Part shown: positions 56,929-64,000 of the stretch, one piece after another
How positions within the stretch are numbered: position 1 is the first letter of the stretch
How the letters are laid out: the number at the start of each line of letters is the position of its first letter
NCBI RefSeq assembly: GCF_019048865.1
Contig: NZ_CP077604.1
Location: 992,001-1,056,000, forward strand
From: Aquihabitans sp. G128
GTDB lineage: Bacteria > Actinomycetota > Acidimicrobiia > Acidimicrobiales > Iamiaceae
Direction: 5' to 3'
DNA: 64,000 nt
Position numbers and translations under genes: made by a program
Notes under the pieces: generated by a model
Seen by the model: only the letters and a program-made list of their open reading frames with translations
What the model was told of the DNA's origin: nothing
Databases searched by the model: none

Positions 56929-58645
56929 TCAGCGGGCGCCGCGGAGGAGCCGGCCGGGGTGCTCGCCGGTGGCGACGCCGTCCTGGAACGTGACCGCCCC
57001 GGACTTCACGGTGGCCAGGTAGCCCTGGGCCTGCTGGAGCAGGCGGCGCCCGCCGGCCGGCAGGTCGGCGTGGACCCGGGGCGGGTCGAGGCGGAGGCCC
57101 TCGAAGTCGATCACGTTGACGTCGGCCACCATGCCCGGAGCCAGCACGCCGCGGTCGCCCAGGCCGTAGAGCGCAGCCGTGTCCCGGGTCTGGCGGGCCA
57201 CCACGAACTCCAGCGGCAAGCGGTTGCCCCGTGGCCGGTCGCGCACCCAGTGGGTGAGCATCCACGTGGGCATCGACGCGTCGCAGATGGTCCCGACGTG
57301 GGCGCCGCCGTCGGCCAGGCCGAGCACGGCGGCGGGGTGCAGCAGCATCTCGCGTGGAGTCGGAGTGGCCGTCGCTGTAGTTGAGGATCGGCAGGTAGAG
57401 CAGGCCCTGCCCGCCGTCGGCGAGCATGGCGTCGAGCGCCACCTCCAGCACCGAGCGCCCGCTGGCCGCCGCCACCGAGGCCAAGGTGTCCTCGGGGCCC
57501 GGCTCGTACTGCGGCGGGTCGCCCAGCAGGTACGTGTTGTGCGCGGCGTGGGCGAGCTGCTCGGCGGTGGCCGGATCGGGCTCCCACCCGAGCACGGCGG
57601 CGCGGCCCTCGGCCGAGCGGAGGCGGGCGACCTTCTCCACCAGCGGCCGCCCAGCCAGCTCCTGGTAGGCGGGCACCGCGTCGAGGAAGGAGTAGGTGGT
57701 CTCGAAGCCCGACAGCAGGCCGGTGGGCCGGCCGGCCACCTGCGGGACCAGGCGCACGCCGTCGGCGGCCGCCGCGGCCGACGCGCCGAGCATCTCGCGC
57801 CAGAGCTCCGGGGCGGCGTCGACCTGGAGCATGGCGAAGGTGACGGGGCGGCCCACCCGCTCGGCGAGGCGCCGCATCCAGTCGACCTCCTTCATGGGGG
57901 CCACGATGTCCTCGCCGGCCACCCCGGTGGGCGCCAGCTCGAACACGCCGGTGCCCAGCTCACCGAGCACCTGGCCGATCCCGAACAGCTCGTCCTCGGC
58001 GGCGTAGGTGCCGGGCACCGGCTCGCCGTCGATGGCCCGGTGGGCGATGGTCCGGCTGGTGGAGAAGCCGAGGGCGCCGGCCTGCACGGCCTCGCGCACG
58101 ATGGCCGCCATGGCGGCGATGTCGTCGCTCGACGCCGGCTCGTTGCGGGCGCCGCGCTCGCCCATGACGTAGGCCCGCACCGCACCGTGGGCGATCTGCG
58201 TGCCCACGTCGACGGTCCACTGCCGCCGGTCCAGGGCGTCGAGGTAGTCGGGGAACGTCTCCCAGTCCCACGTGAGGCCCTCGGCCAGCGCCGAGCCGGG
58301 GATGTCCTCGACGCCCTCCATGAGCCCGATCAGCCAGTCGTGGCTGTCCGGCTTGGCCGGCGCGAAGCCCACCCCGCAGTTCCCGGTGACGAGCGTGGTG
58401 ACGCCGTGCCACGAGCTGGGGGCCAGCTCCTCGTCCCAGGTGGCCTGGCCGTCGTAGTGGCTGTGGATGTCGACCCAGCCCGGGGTCACCAGGGCGCCGT
58501 CGGCGTCGAGCTCGCGAGCCCCGCGACCGGGCACCTCGCCCACGGCGGTCACCCGCCCCCGGTCGATCGCGACGTCGGCCGTGCGCGCCGGCGCACCGGT
58601 CCCGTCGACCACGTTGCCGCCGCGGATCACCAGGTCATGGCTCAT
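56929..58645 (-). pseudogene. N-acyl-D-amino-acid deacylase-like amidohydrolase, one frameshift
   Basis: Metal-dependent amidohydrolase of about 572 codons of the D-aminoacylase/dihydroorotase-like group. The N-terminus (DLVIRGGNVVDGTG) forms the small beta domain, DIHSHYDGQATWD the HxH metal site and GNCGVGFAP follows. The frame breaks near 57351-57357, within a CGCG stretch: upstream it reads [10 protein letters not shown], downstream [20 protein letters not shown], which holds the essential Asp and the rest of the barrel. Two missing bases (one CG) would restore a normal S-T-R-E-M. Likely a sequencing error. The gene is divergent from a TetR gene with a palindrome between them, so it is probably that regulator's target. 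Confidence 0.83.
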
Positions 58646-58681
58646 GGTTCCCCTTCTCGCCGATCCCCTGAGCGGCGCACG

Positions 58682-58707
58682 CTGAACAGATTACGAGATC
58701 TGTACAG
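58682..58707. promoter_or_regulatory. 26-bp palindromic operator between amidohydrolase and tetR
   Basis: ACAGAT (58686-58691) and ATCTGT (58698-58703) are exact inverted repeats about a central CG, and outer CTG and CAG triplets extend the symmetry. Ten of thirteen base pairs match. It overlaps the -10 of the tetR gene. Confidence 0.65.
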
Positions 58708-58708
58708 T
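58703..58708 (+). promoter_or_regulatory. -10 hexamer TACAGT of tetR, leaderless
   Basis: The hexamer ends 7 nt before the ATG at 58716 and lies within the right half of the palindromic operator. Confidence 0.5.
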
Positions 58709-58715
58709 TGTGGCA

Positions 58716-59315
58716 ATGGTCACGAGCTCGGGGCGCGAGGCTGCACGCGTGCCCACCACCGAGGAGCAGCTGCTCCACGCCGCTTCGGAGTGCATCCGCC
58801 AGCAGGGCATCCGGCGCACCACCATCGAGGAGGTCGCCCGGGTGGCGGGTGTGTCTCGCGGCACCGTCTACCGCTACTGGCCGACCAAGGAGGCGCTCGT
58901 CGCCGCCGCCTTCAGCCGGGCCACCGCCGAGTTCGTCCAGGAGAGCGTGGCGGTGATCGACGCCGAGCACACCCTCATCGACCGCATCGTCGCCAACGCC
59001 AACCTGGTGCGCACCTACGTGCCCGACCAGGCGCTGCTGGGCCTCGACGAGACCGAGCCGGAGACCGTCGCCCTCCTCCTCACCCGCGACCTCCCGCTCC
59101 TGATGGTCCCGTGGATCGAGCTGTGGGTGCCCTACCTCGAGGCGGCCCGCGACGCCGGCGAGGTGCGGGCCGACCTCGACGTCCGCCGCGCCGCCGAGTG
59201 GCTGCTCCGCGTCCTCGTCACCACCGTGACCACCCCTGCCGTCACCGTCGACCTCGACGACCCGGACGACCTCGCCGCCTTCCTCCGCGCCCACCTCGTC
59301 GCCGGCCTCGCCTGA
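58716..59315 (+). CDS. TetR family regulator
   Basis: Repressor of about 199 residues. The DNA-binding domain is clear: LLHAASECIRQQGIRRTTIE, then VSRGTVYRYWPTKEALV. The C-terminal domain is a helical ligand-binding/dimer domain without recognisable ligand motifs. The ATG at 58716 follows a TACAGT -10 by 7 nt; a GTG two codons earlier is possible. The palindrome at 58682-58707 covers this promoter and faces the amidohydrolase gene, so autorepression plus control of that gene is the simplest reading. Confidence 0.9.
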   Translation: MVTSSGREAARVPTTEEQLLHAASECIRQQGIRRTTIEEVARVAGVSRGTVYRYWPTKEALVAAAFSRATAEFVQESVAVIDAEHTLIDRIVANANLVRTYVPDQALLGLDETEPETVALLLTRDLPLLMVPWIELWVPYLEAARDAGEVRADLDVRRAAEWLLRVLVTTVTTPAVTVDLDDPDDLAAFLRAHLVAGLA

Positions 59316-59351
59316 CCGGGGCTGGTCCCTGCGGGTGGAAGGAGGGATCGG

Positions 59352-59357
59352 TAGCGT
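59352..59357 (+). promoter_or_regulatory. -10 hexamer TAGCGT, leaderless promoter
   Basis: The hexamer ends 8 nt before the ATG at 59366; a separate promoter despite only 50 bp to the tetR stop. Confidence 0.5.
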
Positions 59358-59365
59358 TTCGGGGC

Positions 59366-60442
59366 ATGAGCGTGGGCGAGGGACTGGCGGCGGGGTACGA
59401 CGCAGCGAGGGCGCGGTTCCTGGCGGCGGCCGATGCCGCAGGCGCCGTGGTGCAGAGCCACCCGTTCCCCGACCGGGGCCCGTCCGGGGAGGAGCTGGCG
59501 GTCGACGTCGCGTGGCTGGGACCGGCCGACGCCGCCGACGTGATCGGCATCGTCTCGGGCACCCACGGGGTGGAGGGCTTCGCCGGCTCGCTGTGCCAGT
59601 CGCGCTGGCTCGAGGCGCACGGCCGGGCCCTGCTGCCCGACGGCACCGCGGTGCTGCTCGTCCACGCCATCAACCCCTACGGCTTCGCCTGGGTCCGCCG
59701 GGTGAACGAGGACAACGTCGACCTGAACCGCAACTTCGCCGACTTCGACGACCCCCCGGCGAACGCCGGCTACGACGAGCTGGCCGAGGCGCTGGACCCG
59801 CCGTCGCTGTCGCCCGAGGCGCTGGCCGTGGCCGACACCGCCCTGCTGGAGTACGCCGGCGCCCACGGCATGGACGGCGTGCAGGCGGCGGTCAGCGGGG
59901 GCCAGTACCACCACCCGACCGGCATCTTCTACGGCGGCAGCGGCCCGGTGCGGTCGCACCGGCTCCTGCGCGAGCTGGTCCGGACCCGCCTGTTCGACGC
60001 CCGCCGGGTGGTGCTGCTGGACCTGCACACCGGCCTCGGCGAGCGCGCCGAGGTCGAGCTCATCTCCCACGCCGTCCCCGGCACCCCCGACTACGAACGG
60101 GCGGTGGCCTGGTGGGGCGACCGCGTGGCGTCGAACACCGCCGGCGACTCCGTGAGCGCCGACCTCGCCGGACAGTGGATGGCGGCGGCGGAGGCGTGGC
60201 TGGCGCCCATCGAGGTCACGTCCATCGCCCTCGAGTGGGGCACCGTCGACTCGATCACCGTGCTGCAGGCGCTGCGGGCCGACAACTGGCTCCACCACCA
60301 CGGCAACCCCACCGGTCCGGAGGCCGACCCCATCAAGGCCGACCTCCGCGCAGCCTTCGCCCCCGACGACCCCGAGTGGGTCGCCGCCGTCTACGCCTGC
60401 TTCACCACGGTCCTCGACCAGACCTTTGCCGCGCTGGCCTGA
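59366..60442 (+). CDS. DUF2817 zinc-carboxypeptidase-like protein
   Basis: Protein of 358 residues of the DUF2817 family, related to M14 metallocarboxypeptidases. The zinc motif HxxE is seen as GTHGVEGFAGS, the substrate-binding segment as NVDLNRNFADF, and the later zinc His and catalytic region as LLDLHTGLGERAEV. No signal peptide is visible, so it is probably cytoplasmic. The substrate is unknown. The ATG at 59366 is supported by the -10 hexamer 8 nt upstream. It converges on the carboxyltransferase gene with 20 bp between. Confidence 0.87.
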   Translation: MSVGEGLAAGYDAARARFLAAADAAGAVVQSHPFPDRGPSGEELAVDVAWLGPADAADVIGIVSGTHGVEGFAGSLCQSRWLEAHGRALLPDGTAVLLVHAINPYGFAWVRRVNEDNVDLNRNFADFDDPPANAGYDELAEALDPPSLSPEALAVADTALLEYAGAHGMDGVQAAVSGGQYHHPTGIFYGGSGPVRSHRLLRELVRTRLFDARRVVLLDLHTGLGERAEVELISHAVPGTPDYERAVAWWGDRVASNTAGDSVSADLAGQWMAAAEAWLAPIEVTSIALEWGTVDSITVLQALRADNWLHHHGNPTGPEADPIKADLRAAFAPDDPEWVAAVYACFTTVLDQTFAALA

Positions 60443-60462
60443 CCGGTCGCCGCGCCCGCGAC

Positions 60463-62322
60463 CTACCAGGGGTCGATGCCGGGCCGCTTCTTGCCGGTCC
60501 GGGGCGCCGGGGGCGGGGCGGCCGCGAAGGCGGCGAGGACCCGGTCCCGCGTCTCGGCGGGGTCGATGACGTCGTCGATCTCCAGGTGGGCTGCCAGGTT
60601 GAGCGCTTGGCCGTGGCGGTAGGCCGCCTCCACCATGTGGTCGAAGGCCGCCTGGCGCTCGACGGGGTCGGCGATGGCCTCCAGCTCAGCCCGGAAGCCC
60701 AGGCGGACCGCACCCTCGAGGCCCATCCCGCCGAACTCGCCGGTGGGCCAGGACACCACCGTGACCGGCGCCTTGAAGCTGCCCCCGGCCATGGCCATGG
60801 CGCCCAACCCGTAGGCCTTGCGCAGCACCACGGTCACCAGCGGCACGCTCAGCGAGGCGCCGGAGACGAACAGGCGTGAGAATCGCCGCACCTGGGCGGT
60901 CTCCTCGGCCTCGGGGCCCACCAGGAAGCCCGGCGTGTCGCACAGCGAGAGCACCGGCAGGTCGTGGCCGTCGCACAGCTGCAGGAAGCGCGCCGCCTTG
61001 TCCGCCGCCGGCGCGTCGATGGCCCCGCCCAGCACCGCAGGGTCGTTGGCGATCACCCCCACCGCCTTGCCCGCCAGGCGGACCAGGGCGGTGACGATAC
61101 CGGTGCCGTACCCCCGCCGCAGCTCCAGCACGGAGCCCTCGTCGGCCAGGCCGTCGATCACCCGCCGCACGTCGTAGACGGTCTTGCGGTGCTCGGGCAC
61201 GACGTCGCGCAGGGCCTCGGGGTCGGGCACCGGCCCTGCGGCCACCGGGCCCTGGAAGTACGACAGGTACTGCTTGGCGACGGCCACCGCCTCGGCCTCG
61301 TCGGCCACGGCCACGTCGACCACGCCGTTGGCCACCTGCACGTCGATCGGGCCGACCTCCTCGGGCCGGAAGACGCCGAGGCCGCCGCCCTCGATCATCG
61401 CCGGGCCGCCCATGCCGATGTTGGCGTCGGCCGTGGCGATCACCACGTCGCAGCAGCCCAGCAGCGCGGCGTTGCCGGCGAAGCACCGGCCGGCCACCAC
61501 GCCGACCAGCGGCACCAGGCCGGACAGGCGGGCGAAGTGCTCGAAGGCCCGGGTGTCGAGCCCGGCGATCACCGGCACGTCGGTGTCGCCCGGCCGCCCG
61601 CCGCCACCTTCGGCGAAGAGCACCACGGGGAGCCGCAGCCGCTCGGCCAGCTCGAAGAGCCGGTCCTTCTTGTGGTGGTTGCGCTGGCCCTGGGTGCCGG
61701 CGAGCACCGTGTAGTCGTAGGCCGCCACCGCGCAGCGGGCCGCCTCGGCGCCCACCTGGGCGGCGTTCACGGTGCCGATGCCGGTGATCAGGCCGTCGGC
61801 CGGCGTGCGGGCCTGGAGGTCGTCGCGGCTGCGCCGGGCCTCCTGGGCGGCGAAGGCGAAGCCGCCGTACTCCTGGAACGAGCCGTCGTCGCACAGGTCG
61901 GCGACGTTCTCGCGGGCGGTGCGCTGGCCCCGTGCGTGGCGCTTGGCCACCGCCTCGGGGCGGGCGTCGTCGGCCAGGAGCGACCGGCGCCGCCGCAGCT
62001 CTGCCAGGTCGGCCCGCTCCCCCGCTACAGCCGCTTCTGCCGCCTGCCCGCCGGCCGCCGGGTCCTCGACGCCCACCGGGCCCAGCACCAGGAGGGCCTG
62101 CCCGGCCACCACCGCGTCGCCCTCGGCCACCGCCACCGACACCACCCGGCTGCGTGCGGGGGCGGTGACCGGGTGCTCCATCTTCATGACCTCGAGCACC
62201 ACCACCGGCGCCCCGGCCTCCACCACCGCCCCCACCGCCACCGGCAGCCCCGCCACCGTGGCCGCCATCGGGCTGGCGATCGCCGTGGCGGCTTCGGTGC
62301 GGGGCGTCTCGGGCTCGGCCAT
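60463..62322 (-). CDS. biotinyl-domain/acyl-CoA carboxyltransferase fusion
   Basis: Fusion protein of 619 residues. Residues 1-75 are a biotin-carboxyl-carrier domain with the lipoyl-type fold and biotinylation site VLEVMKMEHP. The remainder is a two-part carboxyltransferase of the acetyl/propionyl-CoA carboxylase beta type: KRHARGQRTARENV, AGTQGQRNHHKKDRLFELAE, GRCFAGNAALLG (oxyanion loop) and RKAYGLGAMAMAGG. In most actinobacteria the biotin domain sits on the biotin carboxylase chain, so this arrangement is unusual; the biotin carboxylase gene is not here. ATG 62349 is an alternative start. The 130-bp repeat array lies just upstream. Confidence 0.87.
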   Translation of the reverse strand: MAEPETPRTEAATAIASPMAATVAGLPVAVGAVVEAGAPVVVLEVMKMEHPVTAPARSRVVSVAVAEGDAVVAGQALLVLGPVGVEDPAAGGQAAEAAVAGERADLAELRRRRSLLADDARPEAVAKRHARGQRTARENVADLCDDGSFQEYGGFAFAAQEARRSRDDLQARTPADGLITGIGTVNAAQVGAEAARCAVAAYDYTVLAGTQGQRNHHKKDRLFELAERLRLPVVLFAEGGGGRPGDTDVPVIAGLDTRAFEHFARLSGLVPLVGVVAGRCFAGNAALLGCCDVVIATADANIGMGGPAMIEGGGLGVFRPEEVGPIDVQVANGVVDVAVADEAEAVAVAKQYLSYFQGPVAAGPVPDPEALRDVVPEHRKTVYDVRRVIDGLADEGSVLELRRGYGTGIVTALVRLAGKAVGVIANDPAVLGGAIDAPAADKAARFLQLCDGHDLPVLSLCDTPGFLVGPEAEETAQVRRFSRLFVSGASLSVPLVTVVLRKAYGLGAMAMAGGSFKAPVTVVSWPTGEFGGMGLEGAVRLGFRAELEAIADPVERQAAFDHMVEAAYRHGQALNLAAHLEIDDVIDPAETRDRVLAAFAAAPPPAPRTGKKRPGIDPW

Positions 62323-62438
62323 GGCGGTCAGGACTACCACGCCCGCCATCGGCCCCTGGACGACGGGGCCACCCCGGCGCGACCAGAACCCCGGGCTGGG
62401 ACACTGGTCGCCCTCGCCGTCCCCCACCGACCACGCAC

Positions 62439-62471
62439 GCGACCAGAACGACCCACCGCCGTTCTGGTCGC
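62439..62471. repeat. hairpin of array unit 1
   Basis: GCGACCAGAACG and its exact reverse complement CGTTCTGGTCGC, separated by a 9-nt loop (ACCCACCGC). It is symmetric, so it forms in RNA from either strand or as cruciform DNA. Confidence 0.85.
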
Positions 62472-62569
62472 ACACCGAGCGCACCGCGAGCCAGCCGCAC
62501 CGCCCCGACGCGACCAGAACCCCGGGCTGCGACACTGGTCGCCCTCGTCGTCCCCCACCGACCACGCAC

Positions 62570-62602
62570 GCGACCAGAACGACCCACCGCCGTTCTGGTC
62601 GC
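62570..62602. repeat. hairpin of array unit 2
   Basis: Same 12-bp stem and 9-nt loop as in unit 1, 131 bp further. Confidence 0.85.
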
Positions 62603-62699
62603 ACACCGAGCGCACCGCGAGCCAGCCAACCACCCCGGCGAGACCAGAACCCCGGGCTGGGACACTGGTCGCCCTCGTCGTCCCCCACCGACCACGCAC

Positions 62700-62732
62700 G
62701 CGACCAGAACGACCCACCGCCGTTCTGGTCGC
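62700..62732. repeat. hairpin of array unit 3
   Basis: Same stem and loop, 130 bp further. Confidence 0.85.
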
Positions 62733-62829
62733 ACACCGAGCGCACCGCGAGCCAGCCAACCACCCCGGCGAGACCAGAACCCCGGGCTGGGACACTGGTC
62801 GCCCTCGTCGTCCCCCACCGACCACGCAC

Positions 62830-62862
62830 GCGACCAGAACGACCCACCGCCGTTCTGGTCGC
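62830..62862. repeat. hairpin of array unit 4
   Basis: Same stem and loop, 130 bp further; the closest copy to the sigma factor stop, 58 bp away. Confidence 0.85.
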
Positions 62863-62919
62863 ACACCGAGCGCACCGCGAGCCAGCCGGACCGGCGGGGC
62901 GGCGACCGGTCGAGGCGGC

Positions 62920-63567
62920 TCAGCCGGCGAGCGGGAGGTCGAGGGCCGGGTCGGCACGGCGGGCCAGCTCGTCGACGACGCAGGCCCGGCCGCGAGCCAG
63001 GCGGGAGCGGACCGTGCCGACCGGGACCCCGAGCACCTCGGCGATCTCCGGGTACTCGAGGTTGCACAGTTCGCGGAGCACGACCGTCGACCGGTACGCC
63101 TCGGGCAGGGCGGCGAGCACGTCGTCCACCAGCAGCCGGTCGGCCACCGCTGCGCCCACCTCGCGGGCCGGGTCGGTGGGCTCGACCACCGCGCCGTCGA
63201 GCTCGGGCAGGCCCACGATCGGGCGTCGGCGGCGTCGGCGGAGCTCGTCGAGGCAGGCGTTGGTGGCCACGCGGTAGGTCCACGTGGACAGGCGGGACCG
63301 GCCGTCGAACCGGGGCAGGCCCCGGACCACGGCCAGGAGGGCCTGCTGGGTGGCGTCCATGGCATCGGCCTCGTTGCCGGCGATGCGACGACAGACGTTG
63401 GTGATCACCGGCTCGACGCGGCGGAGCAGCTGGTCGAGCGCCCGCCGGTCACCGGCCTGGGCGGCCCGCACCAGAGCCGCCTCGTCCAGGCCTCGCACGG
63501 CGCGGGCGTCGAGCGCGGACGCTGCCGGACACGGGGCAGGCGGGGCGAGCAGGGTGGTGCAGGTCAT
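62920..63567 (-). CDS. ECF RNA polymerase sigma factor
   Basis: Sigma-70 family ECF factor of 215 residues. Region 2 (DATQQALLAVVRGLPRF, LSTWTYRVATNACLDELRRR) recognises the -10 and region 4 (LPEAYRSTVVLRELCNLEYP, then GVPVGTVRSRLARGR) the -35 element. No region 3, as expected. The ATG at 63567 is chosen because GGAGGA lies 7 nt upstream; the longer frame from 63588 adds seven residues. No anti-sigma gene follows: the repeat array does. The divergent gap holds GGGGGATCCCCC and CCCAGG/CCTGGG palindromes that might be control sites. Confidence 0.92.
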   Translation of the reverse strand: MTCTTLLAPPAPCPAASALDARAVRGLDEAALVRAAQAGDRRALDQLLRRVEPVITNVCRRIAGNEADAMDATQQALLAVVRGLPRFDGRSRLSTWTYRVATNACLDELRRRRRRPIVGLPELDGAVVEPTDPAREVGAAVADRLLVDDVLAALPEAYRSTVVLRELCNLEYPEIAEVLGVPVGTVRSRLARGRACVVDELARRADPALDLPLAG

Positions 63568-63604
63568 GGCTCGATCCTCCGGCGGCACAGCCGGTGGCGC
63601 CGCT

Positions 63605-63630
63605 GGGGGATCCCCCCAGGTCCTCCTGGG
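63605..63630. promoter_or_regulatory. two small palindromes in the sigma/PIG-L divergent gap
   Basis: GGGGGATCCCCC at 63605-63616 is a perfect 12-bp palindrome, and CCCAGG / CCTGGG (63615-63620 and 63625-63630) is an adjacent inverted repeat with a 4-nt loop. Possible operator or transcript hairpin; function not shown. Confidence 0.35.
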
Positions 63631-63680
63631 CGCCCCCCACCGTGCCAGGCTGCGACCGTCGCCGAACCAGGAGGAGCGCC

Positions 63681-64000
63681 GTGGCCAAGCTCGAGATCGT
63701 GCCCGAGGACTGGGAGCGGGCCCTCGCCGTCGTCGCCCACCCCGATGACCTGGAGTACGGGGCCGCCGCCGCCGTGGCCCGGTGGACCGACCAGGGCAAG
63801 GCCGTCAGCTACCTGTTGGTGACCTCCGGCGAGGCGGGCATCGACACGATGGCGCCCGACGAGTGCGCCCGGGTGCGCCAGGACGAGGAGCGGCGCTCGG
63901 CGGCGCTCGTGGGCGTCGACACCGTCGAGTTCCTCGCCCACCCCGACGGTCTCGTGGAGGCGTCGATCGCCCTCCGGCGCGACCTCGCCACCGCCATCCG
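63681..64000 (+). CDS. PIG-L family deacetylase (3' end cut by window)
   Basis: N-terminal 106 codons of a PIG-L/LmbE-type zinc deacetylase, a family that removes acetyl from N-acetylglucosamine conjugates (for example mycothiol or bacillithiol precursors and mycothiol-conjugate amidases). The zinc motif AHPDD is in VVAHPDDLEYGAAA, followed by KAVSYLLVTSGEAG. The second half with the HPDH-type His and substrate-specific residues lies outside the window. GTG 63681 has AGGAGG 6 nt upstream. It is divergent from the ECF sigma gene. Confidence 0.9.
   Translation, partial: MAKLEIVPEDWERALAVVAHPDDLEYGAAAAVARWTDQGKAVSYLLVTSGEAGIDTMAPDECARVRQDEERRSAALVGVDTVEFLAHPDGLVEASIALRRDLATAI

Larger units (their letters stand above)
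62370..62889. repeat. four-copy 130-bp tandem repeat with nested inverted repeats
   Basis: Units begin with GACCAGAACCCCGGGCT at 62381, 62512, 62642 and 62772 (spacing 131, 130, 130); the last copy ends in GAGCCAGCC at 62889. Copies 3 and 4 look identical; copies 1 and 2 differ at a few positions, mainly in their last 20 bases. Every unit has GACCAG / CTGGTC inverted over a 17-nt gap and then a perfect 12-bp hairpin. Unlike CRISPR there are no unique spacers. Confidence 0.95.
62323..62919. other. 597-bp intergenic region holding the repeat array
   Basis: The gap between the sigma factor stop (62920) and the carboxyltransferase start (62322) is filled almost entirely by the 130-bp tandem repeats. 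About 47 bp on the gene side and 30 bp on the sigma side are unique. No convincing TANNNT -10 was seen immediately before either candidate start of the carboxyltransferase gene. Confidence 0.7.

Noticed and set aside
62323..62847. Repeat array as an N-terminal coding extension of the carboxyltransferase
   Set aside because: The frame is open, but 130 bp is not a multiple of three, so each copy would be read in a different frame; all frames happen to lack stops because of high GC. The biotin domain starts normally at 62322 or 62349.
62370..62889. CRISPR array
   Set aside because: Units are whole 130-bp tandem copies with no unique spacers and no cas genes nearby.

Overview
The window is GC-rich, densely coded bacterial chromosome with many GTG starts, 4-bp stop/start overlaps and few non-coding gaps. 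A CvnA-CvnB-CvnC-CvnD set (NIT-domain kinase, roadblock, DUF742, small GTPase), an AftD-type arabinosyltransferase, a mycobacterial-type AdaA-AlkA fusion, a DivIVA-like protein and two proteins carrying a WWQASD-KWYPP amino-terminal tag point to an actinobacterium. The tag and general gene style suggest class Acidimicrobiia (Iamia-like), but that placement is an inference. No rRNA, tRNA, CRISPR, insertion sequence or prophage was seen.

Layout. 1-12.3 kb: a cell-envelope glycan block with two NAD-dependent epimerases, two polytopic GT-C-like membrane proteins, a polyprenyl-phosphate-sugar synthase-like GT2, a SAM methyltransferase, a GT4 and a 1476-residue AftD-like protein. 12.4-20.3 kb: signalling, with a membrane GGDEF-EAL protein, a STAS protein, a Gfo/Idh/MocA oxidoreductase and the conservon, whose kinase gene is broken by three frameshifts. 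20.5-22.4 kb: two small tagged membrane proteins and a DUF2752 protein. 22.5-28.5 kb: gltBD glutamate synthase. 28.7-40.2 kb: M18 aminopeptidase, J-domain protein, secreted proteins, M23 peptidase, CoA-transferase, acyl-CoA synthetase, DivIVA-like protein (frameshifted), a membrane protein and a HEAT-repeat protein. 40.2-45.5 kb: a TetR/P450/nitronate-monooxygenase-like/CYP125-like P450 operon followed by a kinase-fold phosphotransferase. 45.7-50.5 kb: a secreted arylsulfotransferase-like protein with FG-GAP-type repeats and a DEAD-box helicase. 50.7-60.4 kb: AdaA-AlkA, a SnoaL-like protein, MenB, PAS-EAL, a lipoprotein SurE, a frameshifted amidohydrolase with a divergent TetR, and a DUF2817 protein. 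60.5-64 kb: a biotinyl-carboxyltransferase fusion, a 130-bp tandem repeat array, an ECF sigma factor and a PIG-L deacetylase cut by the window end.

Two genome-scale patterns stand out. At least eleven starts have a TANNNT hexamer exactly 7-8 nt upstream and no Shine-Dalgarno, the signature of leaderless transcription; three palindromic operators sit in promoter regions, two of them over such hexamers. Four genes carry six frameshifts, several in C/G homopolymers, which looks more like residual sequencing error than gene decay.

The most unusual object is the array at 62370-62889: four near-identical 130-bp units, each with a perfect 12-bp-stem hairpin and a second, shorter inverted repeat built on the same 8-bp word, placed between an ECF sigma factor gene and a carboxylase gene.
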